Positions 55,199 to 64,000 of a DNA stretch of 64,000 nucleotides are shown here, piece by piece (positions within the stretch are counted from its first letter, which is position 1; every line of letters begins with the position of its first letter). The position numbers and the translations under genes were made by a program. The notes below the pieces were generated by a model. The model did not search any database. It was not told the DNA's origin and was given only the letters and a program-made list of their open reading frames with translations. The DNA comes from an uncultured Flavobacteriaceae bacterium. GTDB lineage: Bacteria > Bacteroidota > Bacteroidia > Flavobacteriales > Flavobacteriaceae. The stretch is taken from positions 62,001 through 126,000 of the forward strand of contig CANLQD010000004.1 of NCBI GenBank assembly GCA_947493175.1, in the 5' to 3' direction.

Positions 55199-56500
55199 TT
55201 AGTCTTTCTTTGCCGTATTCAAAAACTTAGGTTTTAAGATCAGCATGGCCCATGCCCAATTCTGGGTATCGGCGGCAGCATCTTCGGTGATTCCTTTAAG
55301 TTCATACATTCCGTCTGCCGGGAAAAGGTGCGAATACCCTACTTTTAACGAGAACCCTTTAAAACCTTGCGTATAGACCAAATCGATCTCGGTCCCTAAC
55401 GCGTTTTCACCACTAGGCAAATCTTGATCACCACTAAAATTCAATACTTTGGCAAGCAAACTTGCTTTTTCCCCTAGTTTAAAATTGGCACTGGCATGAA
55501 TATCAAAAAGGCCAATAGTGTTGACATGGTTGCCTACATAGAAATAATCCATAAAGCCATTGAATTTGTGGTTGGTTCCAAAAGTGGGTAAGAAGGCCTC
55601 CGTTTTATCGGTGGTATCCACATCGTCTCCGCTAATAAGTTCTACTCCAATTCCCAGCCCAACTGCGCTAGACGCCTGATAGTTCAGATCTAACCCTAAT
55701 AAGTAGGCCCCACCTACGTCTGTAGAACCGTTAAAAAATTCACCGGTCTGCAAAAATGCATTGGCCGCAGCACCAAATTTTCCTTTTTTGTAGTTCAGAT
55801 GTGTTCCCAGGGTAAGCAGGCTGTTCACTCCGTCGGCGTTTTCTTCTTCATCAAAATTTTGATGCCCATAATTCACTACCAGAAGACTGGCAGAAAAATC
55901 TTCCCAGCTGTGCTTCGCATATAGGTGCTGCATGGTTTTGTATTGAAAAGGGTTGTTGGCGGGGTACTCTGTACCTATGTTTTGAAAACCGAACAAAGGT
56001 CCGCCCAAACCGTCCAAATCTTGGTTGAAGGCCAGGCCAACATCCAATACAAACTTCCCACCCTTGTATTGAATCAGTGCCAAATCGTGGTTACGACCTT
56101 GCTGGGCCCAGTCTAACCCCCCAAAAAACCGTTGGTCATCATATGAAAGTACCTGTCTCCCCAACTTGGTGGACCACTTTTCACTTAGTTTCAAAGAAGC
56201 CCAGGCTTCGAACAACGAAAAAGAATTGTTGTCATCTACGGGTACGATCTGTGGGTTTTCTCCCCAAACCGATACATCTTGCAAGCTAATGTATACCTTA
56301 AAGGTTTCTGCTTTGAACCCTGCGTTTAAACGAGTTCGGGTATTGATGGCGAAACCTGCGTCAGCACCATCCGGTATCAAGGTTTGAAATCCGTTTCGAT
56401 ATTCTGCGCGAGGCCTAAACTGCCCGTCCAGGGTAAATTGAGCCATAGTAAATTGAATCGATAGGAATAATAGACTAATAAATATGTATTGCTTTTTCAT
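55199..56500 (-). CDS. Outer-membrane porin, alginate-export family
   Basis: A 433-aa beta-barrel protein with signal peptide MKKQYIFISLLFLSIQFTMAQ. The opening (FTLDGQFRPRAEYRNGF), the LGRQVLSYDDQRFFGGLDW motif near residue 110-128 and alternating strands match the alginate-export (AlgE-like) porin family. In this position, 43 bp after nrtD on the same strand, it most likely lets nitrate cross the outer membrane rather than export alginate. No alginate genes are nearby. Confidence 0.8.
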   Translation of the reverse strand: MKKQYIFISLLFLSIQFTMAQFTLDGQFRPRAEYRNGFQTLIPDGADAGFAINTRTRLNAGFKAETFKVYISLQDVSVWGENPQIVPVDDNNSFSLFEAWASLKLSEKWSTKLGRQVLSYDDQRFFGGLDWAQQGRNHDLALIQYKGGKFVLDVGLAFNQDLDGLGGPLFGFQNIGTEYPANNPFQYKTMQHLYAKHSWEDFSASLLVVNYGHQNFDEEENADGVNSLLTLGTHLNYKKGKFGAAANAFLQTGEFFNGSTDVGGAYLLGLDLNYQASSAVGLGIGVELISGDDVDTTDKTEAFLPTFGTNHKFNGFMDYFYVGNHVNTIGLFDIHASANFKLGEKASLLAKVLNFSGDQDLPSGENALGTEIDLVYTQGFKGFSLKVGYSHLFPADGMYELKGITEDAAADTQNWAWAMLILKPKFLNTAKKD

Positions 56501-56543
56501 AATCTTCGTTTTATGGGAAAATCTGTTAGTAAATGGTTAGTGT

Positions 56544-57371
56544 TTAGTGTTCCAAAAAGTCAATCAGGTGTTTTCTGTAGGTGTAGTAGTCGGGATGTTC
56601 CAAAACCGACTTCCGACTACGGGGGCGTTCAAAATCAATGTTTAGAATGTCGCCTATTTTTGCACGCGGGCCACTGGTCATCATCACCACCCGATCTGCT
56701 AGGAAAATAGCCTCGTCCACATCATGTGTAATCATTACTGCAGTAATTTTTTCTTTGTTCCATATCTCGATCAAGATATCCTGTAACTCGCCACGCGTTA
56801 GGGAGTCTAACATCCCGAAAGGCTCATCTAACAACAATACCTTGGGTTTGATCGCAAATGCTCTGGCAATGCCCACCCGCTGCTGCATGCCTTGTGAAAG
56901 TTCCATGGCTTTTTTATTAAAGGCACCTTCCAAGCCTACTTTGTGCAAGTAATACTTGGCGATATCTTTTCGTTGTGTCTTGGTAGCATGTGGAAACACC
57001 TTGTTGACACCCAAAAGCACATTTTCCAAAGCGGTCATCCATGGCATAAGGCTAGGAGATTGAAAAATAACGCCTCGATCAGGCCCAGGTCCTTTCACGG
57101 GTTTTCCCAAGACGGCAATATTTCCACCAGAAATTGGGTTTAGGCCTGCAATCATAGAAAGCATCGTGGTCTTTCCACAACCAGAATGACCTATGATGGT
57201 CACAAACTCTTCTTTCATGATTTGAAGGTCCAAATCTTCCAATACCACATAGTCGCCCTTCGGCGTGGGGTATACTTTTTTTAGTTTCGATAGGTCTAGC
57301 ATTACGTTGGAGGGGTAAAAAATTCCATTCTCCGTTGTGCCAGTTTCAGTAGATAGTGTTGCTGTGCTCAT
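56544..57371 (-). CDS. nrtD: Nitrate ABC transporter ATP-binding protein NrtD
   Basis: A 275-aa ABC ATPase. Walker A is GHSGCGKTT, the signature is LSQGMQQR (changed from LSGGQ), Walker B is VLLLDEP and the H-loop His is intact in ITHDVDEA. The ATG at 57371 ([11 protein letters not shown]) gives a 16-bp gap to nrtC; a longer version would overlap nrtC. It probably forms a heterodimer with NrtC that powers the permease NrtB. The product ends IDFLEH, without the substrate-binding domain of cyanobacterial NrtC. Confidence 0.88.
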   Translation of the reverse strand: MSTATLSTETGTTENGIFYPSNVMLDLSKLKKVYPTPKGDYVVLEDLDLQIMKEEFVTIIGHSGCGKTTMLSMIAGLNPISGGNIAVLGKPVKGPGPDRGVIFQSPSLMPWMTALENVLLGVNKVFPHATKTQRKDIAKYYLHKVGLEGAFNKKAMELSQGMQQRVGIARAFAIKPKVLLLDEPFGMLDSLTRGELQDILIEIWNKEKITAVMITHDVDEAIFLADRVVMMTSGPRAKIGDILNIDFERPRSRKSVLEHPDYYTYRKHLIDFLEH

Positions 57372-57387
57372 AGGATGGTTTTTAAGA

Positions 57388-58227
57388 TTAGGCCACAAAG
57401 CTTTTTGGAGCAAGTTCCGGAAGGGCATATTCCTCTTGGGAAACCGATTTTCGTTCCTCTCCGATATCCATTAAATATTCGATGATGGCATTCCGGGTCT
57501 TTTTAAAATTAGGGTTGTCGTTCAAAGCGGTTTTATCCCTTGGGCGTTCAATATCGATTTTGAACTCGGGTCCTAAGGTGGCGTTCGGACCCGGTTTTAG
57601 GGGAATAATCCTATCGGCCATATAAATGCCCTCATCTACATCATTCGTTATCAACAAAGCTGTCCGCTTGTCCTGACTCCATATATTCAATATTTCATCT
57701 TGAAGATTTCCACGGGTCAGAGCGTCCAAGGCGCCCAAAGGCTCGTCCATGATGATCATCTCGGGATTCATTGCCAAGGCCCTAGCGACCGCCACTCTCT
57801 GTCGCATACCACCTGACAATTCTTTGGGGCGTTTATTGATGGCGGGGGATAGATTTACCATGGCCACATAATCATCGACGCGTTTTTTTAAAAAAGATTT
57901 ATTTTCTTTCGGATAGGCTTCTTTGACGGCCATGTAGACATTCTGACCGACAGTCAACCAAGGCAATAGCGAGTAGTTTTGAAAAATAACACCTCGTTCA
58001 TGACTGGTATCCGTAACAGGTTGCCCTTTGAACAGCACCTCGCCGCTAGTGGGCATTAGGAGACCGTTGATCAAGTTCACTAAGGTTGTTTTACCGCTCC
58101 CCGTGAAGCCGACAATGGCTACAAACTCCCCCTCTTCCATGGTAAGGTTGATGTTCGACAGTACTTCTGTAGCTTCCTCCCCTTCACCATAGGTTTTGCA
58201 TACGTTATTTAATTCTAAATAAGCCAT
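57388..58227 (-). CDS. nrtC: Nitrate ABC transporter ATP-binding protein NrtC
   Basis: A 279-aa ABC ATPase. Walker [10 protein letters not shown], signature LSGGMRQR and Walker B MIIMDEP are intact, but the H-loop His is replaced by Asn (ITNDVDEG). It lies between nrtB (118 bp upstream) and nrtD. It is shorter than cyanobacterial NrtC, which carries an extra substrate-binding domain. The tail after residue 255 is polar and family-specific. The substrate assignment is from neighbours. Confidence 0.88.
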   Translation of the reverse strand: MAYLELNNVCKTYGEGEEATEVLSNINLTMEEGEFVAIVGFTGSGKTTLVNLINGLLMPTSGEVLFKGQPVTDTSHERGVIFQNYSLLPWLTVGQNVYMAVKEAYPKENKSFLKKRVDDYVAMVNLSPAINKRPKELSGGMRQRVAVARALAMNPEMIIMDEPLGALDALTRGNLQDEILNIWSQDKRTALLITNDVDEGIYMADRIIPLKPGPNATLGPEFKIDIERPRDKTALNDNPNFKKTRNAIIEYLMDIGEERKSVSQEEYALPELAPKSFVA

Positions 58228-58344
58228 AGTTCTTAGTTATGAGTCTTAAGTTCTTGACTCCTGTTCTTTGTTCTTGTTTCCTACTCTGGCACTTCCCATA
58301 TTGGAGGGAGGCATTTCTTATAAGCTTTTTTATTATTACAGCTA

Positions 58345-59445
58345 CTAAACCGCTTCGTTTTTATTGAATGACACCATATTCTGTACGGTCAACATGAACC
58401 TATCTAATAGAAAGCCGATGATTCCGATAACGAACATGGCTACAATAATCTTGGAGTTCGAATCGTTGGCCCCGTTTTGAAACTCTTCCCAAACAAACAA
58501 ACCAAGTCCCTGACTTTGGGCCAAAAGCTCAATGGCGATCAATACCATCCACGCAACGGAGAGGGTAATTCGGAGTCCAGTAAAAATCAGCGGCAAAGAG
58601 GAAGGAAGAATTACCTTAAAGACCTTTTGAAAAGTACCCAGTTTCAATACTTTGGCCACATTGATATAGTCCTTGTCGACCGAAGAAACGCCCATGGCGG
58701 TATTCACCAAGGTAGCCCACATGGCACAAAGACCTACACTGATAAAGGAAATCACAAAAGCATTGTCCGAACTGTCCCCGATGTACAGGGTTTTTACGAT
58801 CATAAAGACAAGCAGGTACCACACCACGGGTGAAACAGGTTTAAACACTTGGATAAACCAGTTAAAAGCACTTCGCAACGACGGACTCAGGCCAATAATG
58901 ATACCGATAGGTACGGCAATCAGCAGTGCCAGCAAGAATCCGGCGAAAACCGTTTTGATACTCGTGAAAATGATATCTAAAAAAGAGGCTCGGCCCGTAT
59001 ATACGATGGCGTCCTTGCCTTGGGCGATCAGTTTGGCATTGGTGGCTGCCATTTTTTCCACAAAGGCCGCTTTGTCGGCCGTAATGACTTGATGGTCGGC
59101 AATCAATGATTGTAAGGAGGCCCAGACCTGAGAAGGGGAGGGTAGTGTATTTGGTTGGCAACTACTATCACCGGATGCGATACAGGCACGCTCGGCATCG
59201 GCCGCTTCTTGACCTCTTTCCGCTAACGCCTTTTCTATTTTGTATTCAGCTTCTACATCGTATAATGCTTTGGCGCCCATGTGCCATAATCCGATAAATA
59301 ACAAGACCGACAATAGGGTAATCCCAGATTTCTTGAGGAACGAGACCAAACTTCCCTTGTTTATTTTTGGGCTTAGTTTCATTATTAATGGCTTTAAAAA
59401 TGAAAGGCCCTGTCGTTGTTTTTTTAATACGATTTCCTGCTCCAT
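58345..59445 (-). CDS. nrtB: Nitrate ABC transporter permease NrtB
   Basis: A 366-aa permease of the binding-protein-dependent type. After a first helix (about 40-60) comes an unusually long polar stretch of about 95 residues with two cysteines (ACIASGDSSCQ), then five or six helices. The EAA-type loop is VAKVLKLGTFQKVFKVILPSSLP split over residues about 262-284. The family (SsuC/NrtB/TauC) moves nitrate, sulfonates or taurine; nitrate is inferred from the neighbouring nasA and nrtA-type lipoprotein. Confidence 0.87.
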   Translation of the reverse strand: MEQEIVLKKQRQGLSFLKPLIMKLSPKINKGSLVSFLKKSGITLLSVLLFIGLWHMGAKALYDVEAEYKIEKALAERGQEAADAERACIASGDSSCQPNTLPSPSQVWASLQSLIADHQVITADKAAFVEKMAATNAKLIAQGKDAIVYTGRASFLDIIFTSIKTVFAGFLLALLIAVPIGIIIGLSPSLRSAFNWFIQVFKPVSPVVWYLLVFMIVKTLYIGDSSDNAFVISFISVGLCAMWATLVNTAMGVSSVDKDYINVAKVLKLGTFQKVFKVILPSSLPLIFTGLRITLSVAWMVLIAIELLAQSQGLGLFVWEEFQNGANDSNSKIIVAMFVIGIIGFLLDRFMLTVQNMVSFNKNEAV

Positions 59446-59655
59446 GATGTTTTAATTTTTGCTTCGATTTATTTATTGAGCCCCGAGTTTCAAAATTCAT
59501 TGCAACCTTGAAATTCGATGGTCGAATCAACCCCTACCGATGGCGTGCGGCCTCTAGTTGACTACCTTGCCCTTTGGTCAGCCGTGTTATACCGACTCTA
59601 AATTCCATACATTGCTGGTAAGATTGCCTGAATACCAACTTTAAGGCTACTTTCT

Positions 59656-61038
59656 TTAATCCTTATTTCCGATAGCGAAACTGTTGATGTACCCAATGGG
59701 GTCTTTGGCGTCGTAGGATGTTCCATCGATGAAATCGGCGGTTACCGGTTTATAGCCATCGGTGTCGGGAATATCCGCTGCCGGAATTTGCCCCTCTGCA
59801 ACCAATAGGTCCGCTGCTTTTTCCCAGATATCGGGACGGTAGATATCCTTGATGGTTTCCCCATACCATTCGGCCGATTTGGTCTCGGGAATCTGTCCCC
59901 ATCTGCGCATTTGCGTCAAGAACCAAATACCATCAGAGTAAAAAGGATAAGTGGCATTGTACTTGTAGAATACATTGAAATCTGGCATCGAACGCTTGTC
60001 CCCTTTTTCGAATTCGAAGGTCCCGGTCATTGAGTTTGCCAGCACTTCCTCGGGAGCACCCACATATTGCGACATGGACAGTATCTTCACTGCCTCGGCC
60101 CGATTGGCAGGCTCGTCTAACCATTTTCCCGCACGAATCAACGCTTTGGTCACGGCAATGGCCGTATTCGGATTTTCATCGACGAACTTTTTGGTCATCA
60201 CAAACACTTTTTCCGGGTTATTTTTCCAGATGTCGTAGTTGGTGGTAACCGGAACGCCAATACCTTTAAAGACCGCCTGTTGGTTCCAAGGTTCTCCCAC
60301 GCAATAACCGTAGATCGTACCTGACTCCAAGGTGGCAGGCATCTGTGGTGGTGGGGTAACCGATAATAATACCTCCGCATCTATCTGCCCTTGCACATTG
60401 TCGGCCGTATACATCCCAGGGTGAATACCTGCAGCTGCCAACCAGTACCGTATCTCATAATTATGCGTAGATACTGGGAACACCATTCCCATTTTAAAGG
60501 GCTTTCCACTATTCTTATATTCCGTGATCACCGGTTTCAATGCATCCGCTTTGATAGGATGAACAGGTTTTCCATCTTCCCCTTTGGTGACATTGGGTTT
60601 CATTTTAGACCAGACGTCATTGGATACCGTGATACCATTCCCATTGAGATCCATGGAAAACGGAGTCACCAAAGCAGCTTGTCGGCCAAAACCGGCTCCC
60701 GCAGCGATGGGTTGGCCTGCCAACATGTGCGAACCGTCTAACTGTCCATCGATTACACGGTCCAACACATTTTTCCAGTTCGATTGTGCTTCCACCGATA
60801 CAAACAGCCCTTCATCCTCGAAGAATCCTTTCTCCTTGGCAATGGCAAGGGGGGCCATATCGGTTAGTTTGATAAAACCGAAAGTGAGTTGGGGTTTTTC
60901 AATACCCAATTGCTGGGTTTTAGAGGCGCTTTCCTCAGTAACTGTTTCAGAGGCTGTTTTTTTCGTATCCTTTCCGCCACAAGCGAATAGAAATAGACTG
61001 GTGAACAAGGCCATCAACTTTAATAATCTAGTTTTCAT
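59656..61038 (-). CDS. nrtA: Nitrate-binding lipoprotein NrtA
   Basis: A 460-aa substrate-binding lipoprotein of the CmpA/NrtA family. Lipobox LFAC with Cys20. Typical sequence: [27 protein letters not shown] (about residues 50-76), [14 protein letters not shown] and [12 protein letters not shown]. The ATG at 61038 is preferred to a GTG at 61047. The promoter region carries two TACGTA-type sites, at 61062-61077 and 61226-61241. Confidence 0.9.
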   Translation of the reverse strand: MKTRLLKLMALFTSLFLFACGGKDTKKTASETVTEESASKTQQLGIEKPQLTFGFIKLTDMAPLAIAKEKGFFEDEGLFVSVEAQSNWKNVLDRVIDGQLDGSHMLAGQPIAAGAGFGRQAALVTPFSMDLNGNGITVSNDVWSKMKPNVTKGEDGKPVHPIKADALKPVITEYKNSGKPFKMGMVFPVSTHNYEIRYWLAAAGIHPGMYTADNVQGQIDAEVLLSVTPPPQMPATLESGTIYGYCVGEPWNQQAVFKGIGVPVTTNYDIWKNNPEKVFVMTKKFVDENPNTAIAVTKALIRAGKWLDEPANRAEAVKILSMSQYVGAPEEVLANSMTGTFEFEKGDKRSMPDFNVFYKYNATYPFYSDGIWFLTQMRRWGQIPETKSAEWYGETIKDIYRPDIWEKAADLLVAEGQIPAADIPDTDGYKPVTADFIDGTSYDAKDPIGYINSFAIGNKD

Positions 61039-61061
61039 AACTGACACTATTTGGTGATTTA

Positions 61062-61077
61062 TACGTATTTATACTTA
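61062..61077. promoter_or_regulatory. TACGTA-type site close to nrtA
   Basis: TACGTATTTATACTTA, 23 nt before the nrtA ATG. The same 16-mer occurs at 63645-63660 before narK. Confidence 0.65.
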
Positions 61078-61225
61078 CAAGAACAAAACTAACGGGAATC
61101 TTTATACTATTTTATGGGATTGTGCCATAGCCGAAACTCTTTTTGTATCATAAGAAAACCTGTGAAAAAGCAGTTTCTAATAGTAAATAGTTGATTTTAA
61201 ATGAATTAATAACGATGAATTGATT

Positions 61226-61241
61226 TACGTACTACTACGTA
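61226..61241. promoter_or_regulatory. Second TACGTA-type site upstream of nrtA
   Basis: TACGTACTACTACGTA: both outer hexamers are exact, around a different centre. It is 164 bp centre-to-centre from the nearer site. Confidence 0.6.
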
Positions 61242-61407
61242 TTTCATCAAAAAATGCTATCTGAATCGAAACGGTGAGGAGGTGTTCAAGGGCTGTTTGG
61301 AAATATGGGATGAACCACAAAACTTCGGGGTCCTGGCTCATTCCTTCCCGCGGCAGGTGCGTTTGAGCCGATATGGGGTGAAATTTTAAGCATAGCCTGC
61401 GCTGCGC

Positions 61408-62163
61408 TTAACTATCGAGGTAAAAATTATGTTCGGAGATTTCTTGTTTTAGCGCGTCGATATTCGGAATTCCGATGCGTTTGGCCTTTGCTACAATCAA
61501 CTTTTCCTTTTTCAGGGCCGAAAGGGTACGAATTACCTGTTCTTCAGTAGTGCCTGCATAGTCGGCATATTCCTTTCGGCTTAGGGAGAGTTGTAAATAC
61601 CCTCCTTGCTGTCCGAACTTCCGATTAATGTAAAGTAGCGAATCGATAACGCGCTCTCGAACGGTCATCTGTGAAAGTGATTTAACCTTGGCTTCGCTAC
61701 GGTTGAGCTCGTTGGCGTAGAACAACATAAAATCGTAGGCCAGTTGAGGCTCTTTTCGAAGCGTTTCCTGAAGAAGCTCTTTAGAGATATAACAGAGGGC
61801 ACTTTCTTCAAGGGCTATAGCGCCAATGGGGTAGTATTCTTCGGTGCCGAAACCCCGGTGTCCGATGATTTCTCCTTCCTTGGCAAAACGAACGATCTGT
61901 TCACGGCCATTGATCCCTGTGCGAAAAACCTTTGCGGTTCCTTTGAGAAGAAAATAAAGTCCGTTTACGGGTGCTCCTTCCATAATGAACTGCTGTCCTT
62001 TTTTACAACGGAGCGTGTTTTTTTGTGCTGCCAGCTTGGCTATGGAAGGGGCCGCAAGATGCTTCTTGATAAGGCAGCGTTTGTTTTCGCACTGTGCGCA
62101 GTCTAACACGGTATTTCCGCTGTGGCGGCTTGAAATGGATTGATATGTGAGCGTTTGTGGCAA
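61408..62163 (-). CDS. FNR-like Crp/Fnr-family regulator with candidate iron-sulfur cysteines
   Basis: A 251-aa transcription factor: cNMP-binding-like beta-roll (about 45-150), dimer helix (about 155-185) and winged HTH (about 190-235) with recognition helix TTEEQVIRTLSAL. Unlike plain CRP, it has Cys22-x2-Cys25-x4-Cys30 at the N-terminus and Cys124 in ALEESALCYIS, at the spot equivalent to the fourth cluster cysteine of E. coli FNR. This suggests an oxygen- or NO-responsive [4Fe-4S] sensor. The start is uncertain: TTG at 62163 or GTG at 62109, both of which keep the cysteines. It lies 26 bp after narK and is probably cotranscribed with it. Confidence 0.85.
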   Translation of the reverse strand: MPQTLTYQSISSRHSGNTVLDCAQCENKRCLIKKHLAAPSIAKLAAQKNTLRCKKGQQFIMEGAPVNGLYFLLKGTAKVFRTGINGREQIVRFAKEGEIIGHRGFGTEEYYPIGAIALEESALCYISKELLQETLRKEPQLAYDFMLFYANELNRSEAKVKSLSQMTVRERVIDSLLYINRKFGQQGGYLQLSLSRKEYADYAGTTEEQVIRTLSALKKEKLIVAKAKRIGIPNIDALKQEISEHNFYLDS

Positions 62164-62189
62164 AAAAATTGTTGTTTGGAAGTGTATGG

Positions 62190-63617
62190 TTATTTATCGA
62201 AAGCATAGACTGGCTTCGTTTCCCGAGGCTGTTGTATATCTTCCTGAACAGCTGCTTCATCAGCGGTCGAAAATTTGATTGCCAGTGAGGAAACAGCGGC
62301 TACGATTACAAGGATTCCGATAATGAAATATCCACCGGATACAGCTGAGGAAGCGGCTGCTGCTTGGGCCATTTTCACTGCTTCGACTCCCATGGTCTCA
62401 TTGGCGGCAATTGCCGAGGTCTCGGCCATGGCCGATTTTGATTTGAGCAGTAACGCCGCTAAAAAAGCGCCTACATTGCCACCGGCTCCGACAATCCCGG
62501 AAATGGAACCTATTGCTTTTTTATTGATAAAAGGAACAACAGAAAAGGTGGCGCCTTCCGCCATTTGAACAGTAAGACTGAAGGCTACTAAGAAAACGAT
62601 TCCCCAAGTTAAGCTCGTCGCCGTTGAAAAAACAGAGAGGACGGTTCCTTCAATGGCCAAAATGGCGGCAAGGAAGAAGACGCGTCCACGTAGCCCACGT
62701 AGTTTGCCGAAGCGATCGCCGAAGAATCCGCCCAGTGTGCGGGCAAAAATGTTCATCAAGGCAAACGATAATACCAAATTGCCTGCGGTAGAACGGCTTA
62801 GGCCAAATGTATTCTGTAAATAATCGTCCATAGTTCCGTAGACGGTCAGTTCCATACCAAAACAGGCCGCATAGACTAGGAACAGAATCCAAACCCGGTA
62901 ATCTTTCAATACTGTTAAAAAAGAGACTTCATCCTTTTTCAATAGGGGCATTTGCCCTGCTTTTTTTAGATCGGCAAAGTTTCCCTTGGGAGTATCTTGG
63001 GTAAAAAAGTAGTAGATGAGGCCCATAAGCATGGCAATGATTCCGGCGATGACCATGGAATAGCGCCATGCAATGGCATCGGCAACTCCAAAACTTACAA
63101 CGGCTGCTGCAATTAAAGGCATGCCCAACCGATTGGCACCGCCCCCTAGGTTCCCCCATCCGGCAGAGGTAGCGTTTGCTGTCCCTACTACGTTGGGCGC
63201 GAACATGATAGAGGTATGAAATTGAGTGATGACAAAAGATGCTCCGATAAAACCTATAAAGAGCCTGCAGATTAGAAATTGTATGGGCGTTTGCACAAAA
63301 CCAATGAGAATAACGGGAATTGCACCTAAAATGAGCAGATAGGTATAGCACAAACGTGGCCCATATGTATCGCAAAGCTTACCAATAACCAATCGTGCAA
63401 ACACGGTACCGGTCACCGCTAAAATAATCGAGTTCCACTTTTGGTCAGGTGTTAAACCCAAATCCTTAACGACATCGGGCATAAAAGGCACAATACCGAA
63501 CCAGGCAAAGAAACATATAAAGAAAGCTATCGAGGTAATCCAGAATGTGCGGATCGGCATTGATTTGATATTGGTCAACTGTAATGTGGTCGCTTTTTCA
63601 GAAGGAGTTGTCATCAT
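62190..63617 (-). CDS. narK: NarK-type nitrate/nitrite MFS transporter
   Basis: A 475-aa, 12-helix major facilitator of the nitrate/nitrite porter family. Two family signatures are visible: AGWGNLGGGANRLGMP (about 151-166) and the second as GIVGAGGNVGAF (about 383-394). The arginine in TM2 (VFARLVIGKL) fits the nitrate-binding Arg. An Ala-rich insertion lies before the last helix (about 400-435). It is the second nitrate uptake route beside nrtABCD. A TACGTA site lies 27 nt upstream, overlapping a -7 box. Confidence 0.9.
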   Translation of the reverse strand: MMTTPSEKATTLQLTNIKSMPIRTFWITSIAFFICFFAWFGIVPFMPDVVKDLGLTPDQKWNSIILAVTGTVFARLVIGKLCDTYGPRLCYTYLLILGAIPVILIGFVQTPIQFLICRLFIGFIGASFVITQFHTSIMFAPNVVGTANATSAGWGNLGGGANRLGMPLIAAAVVSFGVADAIAWRYSMVIAGIIAMLMGLIYYFFTQDTPKGNFADLKKAGQMPLLKKDEVSFLTVLKDYRVWILFLVYAACFGMELTVYGTMDDYLQNTFGLSRSTAGNLVLSFALMNIFARTLGGFFGDRFGKLRGLRGRVFFLAAILAIEGTVLSVFSTATSLTWGIVFLVAFSLTVQMAEGATFSVVPFINKKAIGSISGIVGAGGNVGAFLAALLLKSKSAMAETSAIAANETMGVEAVKMAQAAAASSAVSGGYFIIGILVIVAAVSSLAIKFSTADEAAVQEDIQQPRETKPVYAFDK

Positions 63618-63638
63618 GGTATATGGCTTCGATTATAT

Positions 63639-63646
63639 CAAAACTA
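63639..63646 (-). promoter_or_regulatory. Probable -7 box of the narK promoter
   Basis: On the minus strand TAGTTTTG matches TAnnTTTG and ends 21 nt before the narK ATG. It overlaps the last two bases of a TACGTA-type site. No clear -33 element is seen, which would fit activator dependence. Confidence 0.5.
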
Positions 63647-63660
63647 CGTATTTATACTTA
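63645..63660. promoter_or_regulatory. TACGTA-type site before narK
   Basis: TACGTATTTATACTTA, the same 16 bases as the site at 61062-61077 before nrtA. Confidence 0.65.
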
Positions 63661-63667
63661 TTTACCT

Positions 63668-63683
63668 TGTAAATTAATACGTA
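63668..63683. promoter_or_regulatory. Half-conserved TACGTA site before narK
   Basis: TGTAAATTAATACGTA keeps one full half-site (ATACGTA) and the TTAA centre of the nasA palindrome. Its centre is 23 bp upstream of the other narK site. Confidence 0.4.
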
Positions 63684-63845
63684 GTTTGTTCTTTTTTTCG
63701 ATTCGGGCAATACAAGGAGGGTTTCTTTGGGAAATTGAAAAAATATCCCTGTTCCTTTTGGGATTTTAAGAATGACGCGCTTTTCTAAAGAGCGAAAGAT
63801 TCATACGGTTTTTTCTGTTTGTGCCACTTATATGTTAGAAAGGGA

Positions 63846-64000
63846 TCACCACCGTAGCACGCGTTCTATGGCCTCTTCGAAAAAAGAAGGGTGGTTGGCC
63901 ACGACCTCACCGATGACAATGACGCCAGGTTGGACGATATCTATCTCTGGAAGTACTTCATGGATGCTGCCCAAGGTGGTGACAGTACAAGATTCATTTG
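63846..64000 (-). CDS. cobA: Uroporphyrinogen-III C-methyltransferase (5' part outside window)
   Basis: Only the last 51 residues are in the window, ending in a TGA at 63846-63848. They read NESCTVTTLGSI, then QPGVIVIGEVV, the characteristic C-terminal strand of SUMT enzymes. SUMT makes precorrin-2, the precursor of siroheme, the cofactor of assimilatory nitrite and sulfite reductases. This fits its place next to the nitrate locus. It points in the same direction as narK, with about 230 bp between them. Confidence 0.85.
   Translation of the reverse strand, partial: NESCTVTTLGSIHEVLPEIDIVQPGVIVIGEVVANHPSFFEEAIERVLRW

Larger units (their letters stand above)
61039..61407. other. Intergenic region between the FNR-like gene and nrtA
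   Basis: About 370 bp without a credible gene. It carries two 16-bp TACGTA-type sites and otherwise AT-rich sequence near nrtA and GC-richer sequence near the end of the regulator gene. Confidence 0.6.

Noticed and set aside
55199..56500. Alginate export function for the porin
   Set aside because: No alginate synthesis genes are nearby; the gene is tightly linked to nrtD, so nitrate passage is more likely.

Overview
The window looks like a chromosomal segment of a marine gliding member of the Bacteroidota, most likely Flavobacteriaceae. The evidence is several secreted proteins with type IX secretion (T9SS) type A or type B C-terminal signals, two PorP/SprF-family proteins, a DUF6090 protein, promoter boxes of the TAnnTTTG kind, weak Shine-Dalgarno sequences and the general codon usage. 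No rRNA, tRNA, CRISPR array, prophage or transposase was recognised.

Bases 1-15.6 kb are mostly housekeeping: hflX (cut by the left edge), a secreted-type endonuclease/phosphatase-fold protein, a DEDDy exonuclease with a DUF4153 membrane protein, a small lipoprotein, ogt with a CNNM/CBS membrane protein, a serine hydrolase, hemB, a large DEAH helicase, two lipoproteins and hemF. Two TetR-type dyads lie between convergent genes near 5.9 kb with no TetR gene in view.

Bases 15.6-29.5 kb hold a secreted polysaccharide-degrading group on the minus strand: two modular GH9 glucanases (1844 and 1221 aa) and a 1277-aa protein with one c-type haem motif and six InlB-type repeats. All three end in T9SS type A sorting domains. 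There is no SusC/SusD pair.

Bases 29.6-44.0 kb are a minus-strand surface-adhesin array: adhesin A, SprF1, adhesin B, SprF2, adhesin C. The mature parts of the two SprF genes are almost identical (899 bp, five differences seen by eye). The GC-rich 3' ends of adhesins A and C form another repeat of about 1.06 kb. These direct repeats flank adhesin B and suggest gene conversion or cassette loss and gain. A TPR histidine kinase is divergent from the array and a LytTR response regulator lies beyond it.

Bases 47.8-64.0 kb are a nitrate-assimilation locus on the minus strand: the end of a uroporphyrinogen-III methyltransferase gene (siroheme branch), a NarK-type MFS transporter, an FNR-like regulator with four candidate cluster cysteines, nrtABCD, an outer-membrane porin, a NarL/FixJ response regulator, a DUF6090 protein, a NasA nitrate reductase fused to a NirB-like FAD/[2Fe-2S] module, and a rubredoxin-tailed protein related to sulfite/nitrite reductase. 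A 16-bp palindromic motif (TACGTA-N4-TACGTA) occurs before nasA, the NarL-type regulator, nrtA (twice) and narK, and probably defines a local regulon. No nitrite reductase lies inside the window; it may be past the right edge.
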